Assembly: GCA_050486445.1 (NCBI GenBank) | Contig: JBJHDH010000007.1 | Location: forward strand, 20,346 to 84,345 | Reading direction: 5' to 3' | DNA: 64,000 bases | DNA from: Euryhalocaulis sp050486445 | GTDB lineage: Bacteria; Pseudomonadota; Alphaproteobacteria; Caulobacterales; Maricaulaceae | Part shown: piece by piece, positions 17,419 through 27,259 of the stretch | Numbering within the stretch: position 1 is the stretch's first letter | Layout of the letters: each line of letters opens with the position of its first letter | Notes under the pieces: model-generated | Seen by the model: only the letters and a program-made list of their open reading frames with translations | Told to the model about the DNA's origin: nothing | Database searches by the model: none | Made by a program: the position numbers and the translations under genes

Positions 17419-18166
17419 ATGCGTCTCCCCGTTCCGCGTGATCGACCCAGCCGCCAGACCCCAATACCTCCAGCGGACGGAAGCGCGCCTTGTAGTCCAT
17501 TTTCGGACTGCCGGGCACCCAATAGCCCAGATAAACGTAAGCGCCGCCCCGGGCCAGAGCCTCGCCGAGATGGTGCAGAATCATATAGGCGCCCAGGCTG
17601 CGGGCGGGGGCGTCGGGCTCGAAAAAGCTGTAGACCATGGACAAGCCGTCCGAGACGAGGTCGGTCAGCGCCACGCCCATCAGCCGGTCCGGCGCGCCGT
17701 CCGCGTCCCTGAGGCGGTATTCAAAAATTCGTGCGCGCGACCAGGCGCCTTCCACCATCGCGACATAATCGCCGAAATTCATGTCGTTCATGCCGCCGCC
17801 GCGATGGCGCGCGGCGAGATAGCGTTTCAGCAGGATGAACTGCTCCGGCGTCGCCTTGGCGGCTTCCTCGCTGGCGATCAGGTCGCGATTGCGGCGCAGC
17901 GTGCGGCGCTGGGCGCGCGAGGGCCTAAAGCCCTCCACCGGCACGCGGGCGGACAGGCAGGAATCGCAGCCCTCACAGGCCGGGCGGTAGATGACGTTCT
18001 GCGACCGGCGGAATCCGGCTCGGGTCATGGAATCCACCGTTCCGGGGCCGCCCATGCTATCCAGATGGGCGAACACCTTCCGCTCTGTCCGGCCGGGCAG
18101 ATACGGGCACGCGGACGGGCGCGTGATGAAGAACTGCATCGCGCGGGTGTCGAAATGCCGCGTCAC
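17396..18166 (-). CDS. bpt: Aspartate/glutamate leucyltransferase (leucyl-tRNA-protein transferase)
   Basis: Attaches leucine from Leu-tRNA to proteins with N-terminal Asp or Glu, feeding them to the N-degron (ClpS/ClpAP) pathway. The 256 residues have the Bpt pattern: PCPYLPGR-like N-terminus (here SACPYLPGRTERKVFAHL), the cysteine-rich YRPACEGCDSCLSARV, then GVALTDLVSDGLSMVYSFF and the C-terminal LGYWVPGSPKMDYKARFRPLE. It is Bpt rather than eukaryote-like Ate1 by size and layout. Its 3' end overlaps the dctP start by 23 bases, which suggests translational coupling with a TRAP transporter of no obvious related function. Confidence 0.93.
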   Translation of the reverse strand: MTRHFDTRAMQFFITRPSACPYLPGRTERKVFAHLDSMGGPGTVDSMTRAGFRRSQNVIYRPACEGCDSCLSARVPVEGFRPSRAQRRTLRRNRDLIASEEAAKATPEQFILLKRYLAARHRGGGMNDMNFGDYVAMVEGAWSRARIFEYRLRDADGAPDRLMGVALTDLVSDGLSMVYSFFEPDAPARSLGAYMILHHLGEALARGGAYVYLGYWVPGSPKMDYKARFRPLEVLGSGGWVDHAERGDAYGPQDIP

Positions 18167-18171
18167 AGCCG

Positions 18172-18279
18172 GGCCGGTAGTCGGGCGGAATCCATCCGCG
18201 TATTCTAGCCGTGCCAGGCCGCACCCTGAAATGGGGGGGCCGGTTTTTGCTGTAACAGCGCTTATGGCCGGTAGTCGGG
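18172..18279. repeat. Pair of 14-base direct repeats flanking the motB-bpt gap
   Basis: GGCCGGTAGTCGGG occurs at 18172-18185, just upstream of the bpt start, and again at 18266-18279, over the last codons of motB. The copies are 94 bases apart. In the intergenic copy the minus-strand reading would give the same PPDYRP residues that end MotB, which suggests a small duplication of the motB 3' end. Confidence 0.7.
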
Positions 18280-19167
18280 TGGCAGAACCGGAGCTTCGCG
18301 CAGCAGCACGATGGAAATGCGCCGGTTGCCGGACCCATAGGGGTCATCGGCGAACAGTGGCTCGGAGCCCGCCTTGCCGGAAACGGTATAGATCCGGTCT
18401 GCCCCCAGTCCCGCCTCTTGCAACAGGCGGCGGGAGGTGTTGGCGCGGTCGGCCGAAAGCTCCCAGTTCGTATAGGAGGGTGCGGGCGAGGGGCCAGCGT
18501 CGGTATGACCGGCAATCGTCACGCGATTGGGCAGGCGCGTTGCAACCTGGCCGATGGCGCGCAGCAGGATGCGCGCCCGCTCCATCGGTTCGGCGGAGCC
18601 GGGCTCGAACATCGGGCGGCCTTCCTGGTCCACGATCTGGATGCGCAGGCCTTCCGGCGTTTCGTCGATAATCAGGTGTCTGGAGAGTTCAGCCAGTTCC
18701 GGCATGTCCTGCATCGCCTGGCGCAACGACATTTCGGCGCTGCGGAAGCTGGCTTCCTCGGCGCGCGCTTCCTCGAACTGCGCGGCGCTGTTGGCGGTGG
18801 TCTGGTCCTGACTGGCGCGCTCTGTGTCGTTGTCGTTGGATTCCGCCTCGGATTGCGGCGAGAGGCGCTCGATCACGGTCGATGAGCCGCGGTCCAGAGC
18901 GCCGTCATCGCCCAGCGCTGCGCCGGCCAGAATGGCGCCGGAGCCGGAGGTCGATGCGCTGACGCTGGCCGGCGCGAAATAGTCGGCGATGCCGCGCTTC
19001 TGTTCCGGCGATGTCGTGTTGAGCAGCCACATCAGCAGGAAGAAGGCCATCATCGCCGTGACGAAGTCGGCATAGGCCACTTTCCACGCGCCGCCATGAT
19101 GGCCGTGGTCGTGACCTTTTTTGATCTTCTTGATGATGATTGGCCTTCCGGCCGCCGACGACGCCAT
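18262..19167 (-). CDS. motB: Flagellar motor protein MotB
   Basis: Stator subunit that anchors the motor to peptidoglycan and carries the proton-binding aspartate. The start chosen (ATG at 19167) gives MASSAAGRPIIIKKIKKG; an in-frame ATG at 19188 is the alternative. A single membrane segment FVTAMMAFFLLMWLL follows AWKVAYAD, and the Asp there (YAD) is the proton-binding residue by family comparison. The C-terminal OmpA-like domain is seen at about residues 195-290 (VTIAGHTDAGP, LSADRANTSRRLL). The 301-residue length is normal. No motA lies in the window, so the two stator genes are unlinked here, as in Caulobacter relatives. Confidence 0.93.
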   Translation of the reverse strand: MASSAAGRPIIIKKIKKGHDHGHHGGAWKVAYADFVTAMMAFFLLMWLLNTTSPEQKRGIADYFAPASVSASTSGSGAILAGAALGDDGALDRGSSTVIERLSPQSEAESNDNDTERASQDQTTANSAAQFEEARAEEASFRSAEMSLRQAMQDMPELAELSRHLIIDETPEGLRIQIVDQEGRPMFEPGSAEPMERARILLRAIGQVATRLPNRVTIAGHTDAGPSPAPSYTNWELSADRANTSRRLLQEAGLGADRIYTVSGKAGSEPLFADDPYGSGNRRISIVLLREAPVLPPDYRP

Positions 19168-19245
19168 AGCCCCACCCCGAAACTCCATTCCGGGAGACTC
19201 TATCCGGAAGAGCGTTAATCGGCGGTTGCGGCCACTCGTTTAGGG

Positions 19246-19938
19246 TTAACCGATTGCTATAAATAGGCTTTCGAGTGCACCAAGTTCGCTGCGCAAGGCG
19301 GCCGCCTTCGTTTCTGCCTCCGCGTCCCGGCCCCATTGCTCCGCTTGCCAGTCGGCGTCGAGCATGGAAAGGGCGAAGGCTTCGTCCGCCGTCAGCCGTT
19401 CGCGCTGGAGCGCAAAGCCGAGCACCGCCGAGCCTAGCAGCGCCGTAGCGTGCGCCAGCGCTGTCAGGCGTACATTGTCCAGCGCCAGCGCCAGCGTGCG
19501 CAGCCGCTCCAGCGAATCCTGTGGTTGCGCCGCGGCCAGAACGCCGCGCACGGGAACCAGCGGCGCGCCGAGCGTCTCCGCCGCCCAGTCGCGCAGCGGT
19601 GTCCACAACGCGGCCTGGCGCGCGGCCAGTTCCGCCGGCGTCCCGGCCAGATGGCAGAGCAGGTCGGTTTCGCCATGACGCGCAATTTCGGCTGCTACAC
19701 CCTCGCGCGCGTCCGGCGTGCGGTCGATGGCGACATTGACCAGCCGGGTCAGCGGCATGGCGCGCATATCCACCGTCTCGCCCTGGCGGTCCCATTCCGC
19801 CGCCAGCAACTGCGCCGCCGCACGCGCGGACAAAGTGAGCGGCGCGCCCGCCGGCGTGCGCATGGGCCGCCCGTCCAGCACCACGGCGAAGCCGTCATCG
19901 AATTCGCTGACATTGGCGACTTTGTAAAACCGTTTCAT
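19246..19938 (-). CDS. ATP12-family F1-ATPase assembly chaperone
   Basis: Assembly factor for the alpha subunit of F1-ATP synthase, known from mitochondria and shared by alphaproteobacteria. The 230 residues begin KRFYKVANVSEFDDGFAVVLDGRPMRTP, the typical ATP12 opening, and contain AEWDRQGETVDMRAMPLTRLVNVAID and DLLCHLAGTPAELAARQ, both strongly conserved. The gene overlaps the pseudouridine synthase stop by four bases, in the order crcB-rluC-type-atp12 that is frequent in alphaproteobacteria. Confidence 0.93.
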   Translation of the reverse strand: MKRFYKVANVSEFDDGFAVVLDGRPMRTPAGAPLTLSARAAAQLLAAEWDRQGETVDMRAMPLTRLVNVAIDRTPDAREGVAAEIARHGETDLLCHLAGTPAELAARQAALWTPLRDWAAETLGAPLVPVRGVLAAAQPQDSLERLRTLALALDNVRLTALAHATALLGSAVLGFALQRERLTADEAFALSMLDADWQAEQWGRDAEAETKAAALRSELGALESLFIAIG

Positions 19939-20942
19939 TCAAGCCCTGCGAATGGATCGGCCGGCGCGCGGGCCTCGTCAAAACCCAGCGTCTCAAACGC
20001 TTCACACAGGTGCGGCGGGAGCGGCGCGGTCAGGGTCAGCGCACCGCCGGGGCGGGGCAGGACCAGCTCGCGCGCGTGCAGATGCAGGCGCGGCGGCAGC
20101 GTCTCCGGCGTCGGCCGGTCGCAGGTGTATTTGCGGTCGCCGGCGATGGCATGACCGAACGCCGCCATCTGCACCCGCAATTGATGCGTGCGACCGGTGA
20201 TGGGACGCAGTGCGATCCAGGCAGCGCGCTGGCCCGCCGTGTCGATCACCGAATAAAGCGTGCGGGCGTGGCGGGCGTCTTCCTCGCCATGCCGGGCCAG
20301 GTCCATCTGCTCGCGCCCGTGCGCGCCGCCGGCGCTCTTGCGCAGCCAGCCGGAAATCTCGCCCTGTGGCGGGCGGGGGACGCCCAGCACCACGGCCCAA
20401 TAGGTTTTTTTCGCCGCGCGCGAGCGAAAGGCCGCCGCGAGCCCGGCCGCCGCATCCGCGCTCTTGGCGACCACAATCACACCGCTGGTGTCGCGATCCA
20501 GCCGGTGGACAAGGCGCGGCGTCTCGCCGCCCCGCCGCACAAGCGCGGGCAGCATCCCGTCCAGATGCCGGCTCTGCTTGCTGCCGCCCTGGACTGCCAG
20601 CCCTGAAGGCTTGTTCAGCGCGATTAGCGCATCGTCTTCATAAAGAACAAGCGAGCGGATAAAGGCTGCGTCCTTTTCCGCTACCGGCGGGCGCGTGGCG
20701 CTGAAGGGGGAGGGCGCGGCGGCCTCACCAGCCTTGCTGTCCGGCAGCGGCGGGATGCGCACGCTCTGGCCCGCCTCCAGCCGGGTCGCGGATTTTGCGC
20801 GGGCGCCGTCCACCCGGATCTGGCCGGTGCGCAGCAGTTTTTCGATCCGCCCCTGGGTCAGGTCCGGGAAGCGGCGGCGCAGCCAGCGGTCCAGCCGGGC
20901 TCCCGCCTCGGCTTCGGTCACCGTGTCGGTGCGCACGCTCAT
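19935..20942 (-). CDS. RluA/RluC-family 23S rRNA pseudouridine synthase
   Basis: Isomerises specific uridines of 23S rRNA to pseudouridine. The ATG at 20942 gives MSVRTDTVTEAEAG, with an N-terminal S4 RNA-binding domain (ARLDRWLRRRFPDLTQGRIEKLLRTG) and the catalytic motif HRLDRDTSG, whose first Asp is the nucleophile. The frame continues upstream but there overlaps crcB, so the longer form is rejected. At 335 residues it is RluC-like, though the target site cannot be told from sequence alone. It overlaps crcB and the ATP12 gene by four bases each, in one operon. Confidence 0.92.
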   Translation of the reverse strand: MSVRTDTVTEAEAGARLDRWLRRRFPDLTQGRIEKLLRTGQIRVDGARAKSATRLEAGQSVRIPPLPDSKAGEAAAPSPFSATRPPVAEKDAAFIRSLVLYEDDALIALNKPSGLAVQGGSKQSRHLDGMLPALVRRGGETPRLVHRLDRDTSGVIVVAKSADAAAGLAAAFRSRAAKKTYWAVVLGVPRPPQGEISGWLRKSAGGAHGREQMDLARHGEEDARHARTLYSVIDTAGQRAAWIALRPITGRTHQLRVQMAAFGHAIAGDRKYTCDRPTPETLPPRLHLHARELVLPRPGGALTLTAPLPPHLCEAFETLGFDEARAPADPFAGLE

Positions 20943-21337
20943 CCCGCGAGACGCCGCATCAGGATCAGCCCCGCGAACAGCGCCGCGACGCACAGCACGA
21001 CGGAAAGACCGGTATACAGCCCGGCGCCCGCCCACTCGCGCCGCTCGATCATCAACGCCGTTTCCAGTGAAAACGCAGAAAAGGTGGTGAAACCGCCCAG
21101 AACCCCGATACCGAGAAACAGGCGCAGATCGCGCCATTCCCCGCCGGTGCGCGCAGCCAGCCAGCCGATCAGCAGGCCCATCGCCAGCCCGCCCGTGACA
21201 TTCACGAACAGCGTGCCCCAAGGCCAGTTCGGCCCCAGCGTCCGTAGCGCGAGCGCCGACGCCAAATAGCGCAGCATGGAGCCCGCAGCGCCCCCCGCCG
21301 CGACCAGAAATACGCCTCTTAATCCTTCCGCGATCAT
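20939..21337 (-). CDS. crcB: Fluoride exporter CrcB (Fluc channel)
   Basis: Small four-helix inner-membrane fluoride channel, active as an inverted dimer. The start at 21337 gives MIAEGLRGVFLVAAGGAAGSMLRYL, a canonical CrcB opening; the longer frame upstream overlaps the next gene's region and lacks family features. The 132 residues include WPWGTLFVNVTGGLAMGLL and the signature GVLGGFTTFSAFSLE with the phenylalanine box. A 6-base-pair hairpin with a 4-base loop ends three bases before the ATG. No fluoride riboswitch pattern was recognised upstream. Confidence 0.95.
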   Translation of the reverse strand: MIAEGLRGVFLVAAGGAAGSMLRYLASALALRTLGPNWPWGTLFVNVTGGLAMGLLIGWLAARTGGEWRDLRLFLGIGVLGGFTTFSAFSLETALMIERREWAGAGLYTGLSVVLCVAALFAGLILMRRLAG

Positions 21338-21340
21338 CGC

Positions 21341-21356
21341 CCGGGCGTAAGCCCGG
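21341..21356 (-). promoter_or_regulatory. Hairpin directly upstream of the crcB start
   Basis: On the minus strand CCGGGC-TTAC-GCCCGG folds into a 6-base-pair stem ending three bases before the crcB ATG, where a ribosome site would be expected. No purine-rich site is visible otherwise. It may limit initiation; this is inference. Confidence 0.4.
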
Positions 21357-21484
21357 CGGAGCCCGCGCGCAAGCCCGCCGCTCGAAGGAACATGAACAGC
21401 ATGCAACGGACCGGAAACCCTGAGGCAGGGCTCCGCGTTTTCCATGTGGCCAGCGTGCATGGCTGGTCGATTGGGAGAAACACC

Positions 21485-21997
21485 ATGCGCATGCATCATA
21501 TGCTTGCTGCGGCGGCGGGCGCGTTTGCGTTCGGCGTAAGCGGCGCCAGTGCGCAACTTCTTGGCGGCGATGTCGCGGGCGGCCTAACCGGTCAGGCCAG
21601 CGGCGCGCTGAATACCGGGCCGCTGGACGCCGGCGCCCGGGGCGCGGTCGACTCTACTGTCCGGGGCGGGGCGCATCTGGATGCGCCGCGTACGGCCTTG
21701 CCGAGCGCCGATGTCCGGCCGGATACGCGCCTGCGGACCAATACACGGGCGGATACGAGAACGCAGACAGATACGAGAGCCGGATTTCGCGGCGATGTCG
21801 CCGCTCCCGCCAACGTACAGGCTGGCCTGCGCGTGACGCAACGGCAGGACCACGAGCACGGTTCTTATGTTCATGTCGAGAACCGGGGATGGGTATGGGT
21901 TCCGGCCGGCGCCAGCCTGGAGTCCGCCCTTGGGCTGGATACAGGTATGAGCGCCAATGCGCGCACAGGAGCTGACGTGCGTCTGGGCGCACGCTAG
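21485..21997 (+). CDS. Small secreted protein with Asp-Thr-Arg-rich stretch, unknown function
   Basis: A 170-residue protein. The ATG at 21485 is preceded by GGGAGA at the right distance and opens a clear signal peptide (MRMHHMLAAAAGAFAFGVSGASA, cut after Ala-Gln region). The middle (about residues 78-105) is built from near-repeats of the type DTR-x-x-T and ADTRTQTDTRA, with a low-complexity, repetitive look. The C-terminal part GSYVHVENRGWVWVPAGASLESALG is more ordered, with several Trp/Val. I recognise no family. An in-frame ATG at 21392 is rejected because it would hide the signal peptide. It is followed by a strong terminator. Confidence 0.65.
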   Translation: MRMHHMLAAAAGAFAFGVSGASAQLLGGDVAGGLTGQASGALNTGPLDAGARGAVDSTVRGGAHLDAPRTALPSADVRPDTRLRTNTRADTRTQTDTRAGFRGDVAAPANVQAGLRVTQRQDHEHGSYVHVENRGWVWVPAGASLESALGLDTGMSANARTGADVRLGAR

Positions 21998-22031
21998 GTG
22001 ACGTCTTCACACAGGCGTAAGCCCAAAAAAG

Positions 22032-22060
22032 AAAGGCGGCGCAATGCGCCGCCTTTTTGT
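22032..22060. terminator. Bidirectional intrinsic terminator between convergent genes
   Basis: An 11-base-pair stem (AAAGGCGGCGC, loop AAT, GCGCCGCCTTT) is followed on the plus strand by TTG-rich sequence and preceded by AAAAAAG, which is a T-run on the minus strand. It therefore fits termination of both the secreted-protein gene (+) and the GGDEF gene (-). Confidence 0.92.
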
Positions 22061-22082
22061 TATCTCACTCTCAGAAACAGTC

Positions 22083-23129
22083 TCAGGCCGCGGCGGCAGC
22101 GCTTTCCGGCGCCTCGACAGTGACCCGGTTTCGGCCGTTGTGCTTGGACTGATAGAGCAGGGCGTCGGCGCGCGCGACCAGCGACGCGGCGGTTTCGCCG
22201 GGCCGCAGCTGCGCTACGCCGGCGGACATGGTGATTGCTCCAAGATCCTCATTCGTGGACCGGCGCATCAGGCGTTTTTTCTCCACCGCGGTGCGGGCAT
22301 TCTCGGTGATCTGCGCCGCGCGTTCCAGCGCCACGCCCTTCATCACCACCACGAACTCCTCGCCGCCATACCGGCCGACCTCGCCTTCGCGATCAGCTGC
22401 GCCGACCAGCGAATGGGCGACGAAGCGGATCACCTGATCACCAGTCTGGTGGCCCCAGGTGTCGTTGAAGCGTTTGAAATGGTCGATATCAGCGATGGCG
22501 ACCGACAGAGGCTCGCCGGATGCGGCGCAGGCTTCGGCGGCTTTCGCCAGCGCCTCGTCCAGACGTTTGCGGTTGGCGATGCCGGTCAGCGCGTCAGTCA
22601 TAGCCTGTTCGCGCACGCGCTGAAGGTTGACCCGCAGATTGCGCACCTCGCTGGAAGAACGGTTGAGCTGAGCTTCGAGAGACTGGGTATGACGCTGCAT
22701 TTTGTGCGTGGCGTCCATCAGAACCCCGACCAGAGAGTGCAGAGCGGCCGGATCCGCCTTGTCGAATGTGCCGCTGGCGCCTTCCAGCGCACGGCCATAG
22801 GCGGCAGTGTTGCGTCCGGCTTCTTCCAGGCGGTGCTGCACCTCCTCCAGTTCCCGCGTCATGGAAGAGCCGGCGCTGTTCAGCGCCTCTTCCAGAAGCT
22901 GTTTGGTGAAATGTGCGTCGTAGAGACGCTGGCAGGTGACCTCGTTGAAATTCACGCCATCGGCCAGCAAGGCTTCGATCTCCGCGCTTAACGGCGCGTT
23001 ATCGCCCAGCTTGTGGGTCAGCCAGATTTCATAATTAAGAGCGCTGGGCGGGATGTTCCGTTCCAGAAGCTCTTCCAGCACCTGGCGTGCAAGCTCGGCG
23101 CCCTCGGCCTGTTTCAGACGCTCGTTCAT
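22083..23129 (-). CDS. GGDEF-domain diguanylate cyclase
   Basis: Makes the second messenger cyclic di-GMP. The C-terminal GGDEF domain (about residues 185-335) has the active-site motif GGEEF in RYGGEEFVVVMKG, with upstream DALTGIANRKRLDEAL and DIDHFKRFNDTWGHQTGD, so the catalytic features are intact. No RxxD inhibitory site was noted just before the motif. The N-terminal 180 residues have no membrane segment and are predicted helical, perhaps coiled coil (TRELEEVQHRLEEAGR), so the protein should be cytoplasmic. The ATG at 23129 follows GGGGAG closely; a GTG at 23141 is the alternative start. Confidence 0.92.
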   Translation of the reverse strand: MNERLKQAEGAELARQVLEELLERNIPPSALNYEIWLTHKLGDNAPLSAEIEALLADGVNFNEVTCQRLYDAHFTKQLLEEALNSAGSSMTRELEEVQHRLEEAGRNTAAYGRALEGASGTFDKADPAALHSLVGVLMDATHKMQRHTQSLEAQLNRSSSEVRNLRVNLQRVREQAMTDALTGIANRKRLDEALAKAAEACAASGEPLSVAIADIDHFKRFNDTWGHQTGDQVIRFVAHSLVGAADREGEVGRYGGEEFVVVMKGVALERAAQITENARTAVEKKRLMRRSTNEDLGAITMSAGVAQLRPGETAASLVARADALLYQSKHNGRNRVTVEAPESAAAAA

Positions 23130-23225
23130 AAACTCCCCCACCCATTTCCGCCGGTTCTAGGACCAAACCGGAAATGGGCGGTAAACGCCGCGCATATTAT
23201 GAAGGAAAGGCGGGAAGGTGAAAGG

Positions 23226-24872
<1,647 letters not shown>

Positions 24873-24937
24873 TCAGTCTCTCTATGGCCGCGCCGGGATC
24901 ATTGCCGGGGCTGCGGCTGCGTTGGGCCTTGGCCGGG

Positions 24938-24987
24938 CCGTCTCCGGGAGACGGGGCGGCGTCTGGCGAAAGGGCGCACGCCCTTTC
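24938..24987. other. Two small hairpins in the 201-base gap between parE and the DEAD-box gene
   Basis: CCGTCTC-CGG-GAGACGG lies at 24938-24954 and GAAAGGGCG-CA-CGCCCTTTC at 24968-24987. Neither has a T-run, so they are not clear terminators. They could fold in the leader of the helicase mRNA on the minus strand. No gene was seen in 24873-25073. Confidence 0.45.
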
Positions 24988-25073
24988 CCGGCGCGCAACG
25001 GACACGCGGCACATGGTGGATTCGCACGGGAAAGTCAAGGAATGCGGACTTATGCCCGTCTGAAGCCGGCAAC

Positions 25074-27089
25074 CTAAACGTCGATCTCCTCGACGAACGC
25101 CGCGTGGTCCTGGATGTAGCGGAAGCGCAGTTCCGGCTTGCGGCCCATCAGCGTTTCGATCAGCGCCTCGGCTTCCGCGCGGGCGGCGTCCTCCAGCGTG
25201 ACGCGGGCGAGGGTGCGCGTGGCCGGGCTCATCGTCGTCTCTTTCAGTTGCGCCGGCATCATTTCGCCAAGGCCCTTGAAGCGGCTGATCTCCACCTTGC
25301 CGCGGCCGTTGAACTCGTCCTTCAGCAGCCGGTCCTTGTCCGCGTCGTCGCGGGCATAGGCGGTCTTGCCGCCCTGGCTGAGCCGGTAGAGCGGCGGCAT
25401 GGCCAGATAAAGCCGCCCGGCCTCGATCAGCGGCTTCATCGAGGTGTAGAAAAACGTGATGAGCAGCGAGGCGATGTGCGCGCCGTCCACATCGGCGTCG
25501 GTCATGATGATGACGCGCTCATAGCGCAGGGCGTCCAGATCGAACCGGCTGCCCGTCTGCACGCCCAGGGCCAGCGTCAGGTCCGCCAGTTCCTGGTTCT
25601 TGGCGATCTTGTCGGCGCCAGCGCTGGCCACATTCAGGATCTTGCCGCGCAGCGGCAGCACGGCCTGGGTGCGCCGGTCGCGCGCCTGTTTGGCCGAGCC
25701 GCCAGCCGAGTCGCCTTCGACCAGAAACAGCTCCGATCCCTCCGCTTCGGCGCCGGAACAGTCGGCCAGCTTGCCGGGCAGGCGAAGCTTCTTCATCGCC
25801 GATTTGCGGCTGACCTCTTTTTCCTGACGCCGCCGCGCACGTTCTTCCGCGCGCTCGATCACGAAATCGAGCAGGCGCTCGGCTTCGCGCGGGCTGGCCG
25901 CCAGCCAGTGGTCGAACGGGTCGCGCATGGCCTGTTCGACCAGGCGCGCGGCCTCGGGATTGGCCAGCCGGTCCTTGGTCTGGCCCTGAAATTCCGGATT
26001 GGAGATGAAGACCGAGACCATCGCCCCGGCGCCGGCCATCACGTCATCCGGCGTCACGGCGCTGGCGCGTTTGGCCTTTCCGGCGCTTTCCGCATAGGCG
26101 CGCAGGCCCTTAGTCAGCGCCGCACGCAGCCCCGCCTCGTGCGCGCCCCCGTCCGGGGTTGCGACGGTGTTGCAGTAGGAGCGGACAAAGCCGTCCGCCT
26201 CGCCAAACCCGGCGGCGGTCCAGGCCACGGCCCATTCCACCGCGCCGTGGCCCTCGGCACGCTCGATCCGCCCGGTGAAGGGTTCGGCCGTGACCGTACG
26301 GCGCGCGCCGAACTGCTCCAGCAGAAAGTCCGCCAGTCCGCCGGGGAAGTGCAGCACCGCTTCTTCCGGTGCGTCCTCGCCGGCGATTTCCGGGTCGCAG
26401 CGCCAGCGGATGGTGACGCCGCGATGCAGATACGCCTTTGACCGCGCCATGGCGAAGACGCGGGCAGGGCGGAACTTCGCCCGTTCGCCGAAGATTTCCG
26501 GGTCGGGATGAAAGCGCACTTTCGTGCCGCGCCGGTTCGGGGCCGCGCCGATTTCCTTCAGCTTCGTCTTCGGCGCGCCGCGGGCATATTCCTGCCGGTA
26601 GAGCGTGCGGTCGCGCGCCACCTCCACCTCCAGAATCTCCGACAGCGCGTTGACGACCGAGACGCCGACACCGTGCAGGCCGCCGCTGGTCTTGTAGGCC
26701 TTGCCGGAGAATTTGCCGCCGGAATGCAGCGTGGTGAGGATCACCTCCAGCGCCGACTTGTTCTTGAATTTGTGGTGCGCATCGACCGGGATGCCGCGCC
26801 CGTTATCGGCGACGGAGACAAACCCGTCCGCGCCCAGATGCACGTCGATACGGTCGGCATAGCCGGCGACCGCCTCGTCCATCGCATTGTCCAGCACCTC
26901 GGCGAAGAGATGGTGCAGCGCGCGCTCGTCCGTGCCGCCGATATACATGCCAGGGCGCTTGCGGACGGGCTCCAGTCCCTCCAGCACCTCGATGTCACGC
27001 GCGGTGTAGCCGGACTCGGCCCTGGGTCCGCCTTTGCCGGCGAACAGGTCGTCGTCGCGTTTTTTTGCCGGGGTCTTTGCTTTCGCCAT
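25074..27089 (-). CDS. parE: DNA topoisomerase IV subunit B
   Basis: ATPase subunit of topoisomerase IV, partner of ParC (9930-12212). From the ATG at 27089 the 671 residues show the GHKL ATPase site (EVLDNAMDEAVAGYAD, VADNGRGIPVD, GGLHGVGVSVVNALS) and the Toprim metal sites EGDSAGGSAKQARDR and TDADVDGAHI. A longer in-frame start at 27125 exists but adds residues not typical of the family. Assignment as ParE rather than GyrB follows from about 670 residues, no GyrB insertion, and a ParC also present in the window. The two genes are 13 kb apart on opposite strands. Confidence 0.93.
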   Translation of the reverse strand: MAKAKTPAKKRDDDLFAGKGGPRAESGYTARDIEVLEGLEPVRKRPGMYIGGTDERALHHLFAEVLDNAMDEAVAGYADRIDVHLGADGFVSVADNGRGIPVDAHHKFKNKSALEVILTTLHSGGKFSGKAYKTSGGLHGVGVSVVNALSEILEVEVARDRTLYRQEYARGAPKTKLKEIGAAPNRRGTKVRFHPDPEIFGERAKFRPARVFAMARSKAYLHRGVTIRWRCDPEIAGEDAPEEAVLHFPGGLADFLLEQFGARRTVTAEPFTGRIERAEGHGAVEWAVAWTAAGFGEADGFVRSYCNTVATPDGGAHEAGLRAALTKGLRAYAESAGKAKRASAVTPDDVMAGAGAMVSVFISNPEFQGQTKDRLANPEAARLVEQAMRDPFDHWLAASPREAERLLDFVIERAEERARRRQEKEVSRKSAMKKLRLPGKLADCSGAEAEGSELFLVEGDSAGGSAKQARDRRTQAVLPLRGKILNVASAGADKIAKNQELADLTLALGVQTGSRFDLDALRYERVIIMTDADVDGAHIASLLITFFYTSMKPLIEAGRLYLAMPPLYRLSQGGKTAYARDDADKDRLLKDEFNGRGKVEISRFKGLGEMMPAQLKETTMSPATRTLARVTLEDAARAEAEALIETLMGRKPELRFRYIQDHAAFVEEIDV

Positions 27090-27193
27090 TGGCCGAAAAT
27101 GTCTGAGTCGGGGTGTGGGGGCCATGCGCTGCGAACGCCGGGCCCGTGTGTTGTCGATACACGCTGTTACAGCATGGCGGGCTGTGGATGCGA

Positions 27194-27225
27194 AACGGGC
27201 TCCGCAGTCGCCCGCGGAGCCCGTT
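27194..27225 (-). terminator. Candidate intrinsic terminator downstream of glnA
   Basis: A perfect 12-base-pair stem, AACGGGCTCCGC (27194-27205) and GCGGAGCCCGTT (27214-27225), with an 8-base loop lies 35 bases after the glnA stop. On the minus strand the stem ends in a short TTTCG run, so termination may be partial. Confidence 0.7.
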
Positions 27226-27259
27226 ACTGAAGCTTTACATGAAGATGAGGGCTTCCGTC

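Noticed and set aside
19189..19250. CtrA-type sites before motB
   Set aside because: Two TTAA-containing half sites exist, but they are 27 bases apart instead of the expected seven.
21338..21484. Fluoride riboswitch upstream of crcB
   Set aside because: The gap contains no recognisable GGNGATGG and closing pattern of the crcB motif; only simple hairpins.
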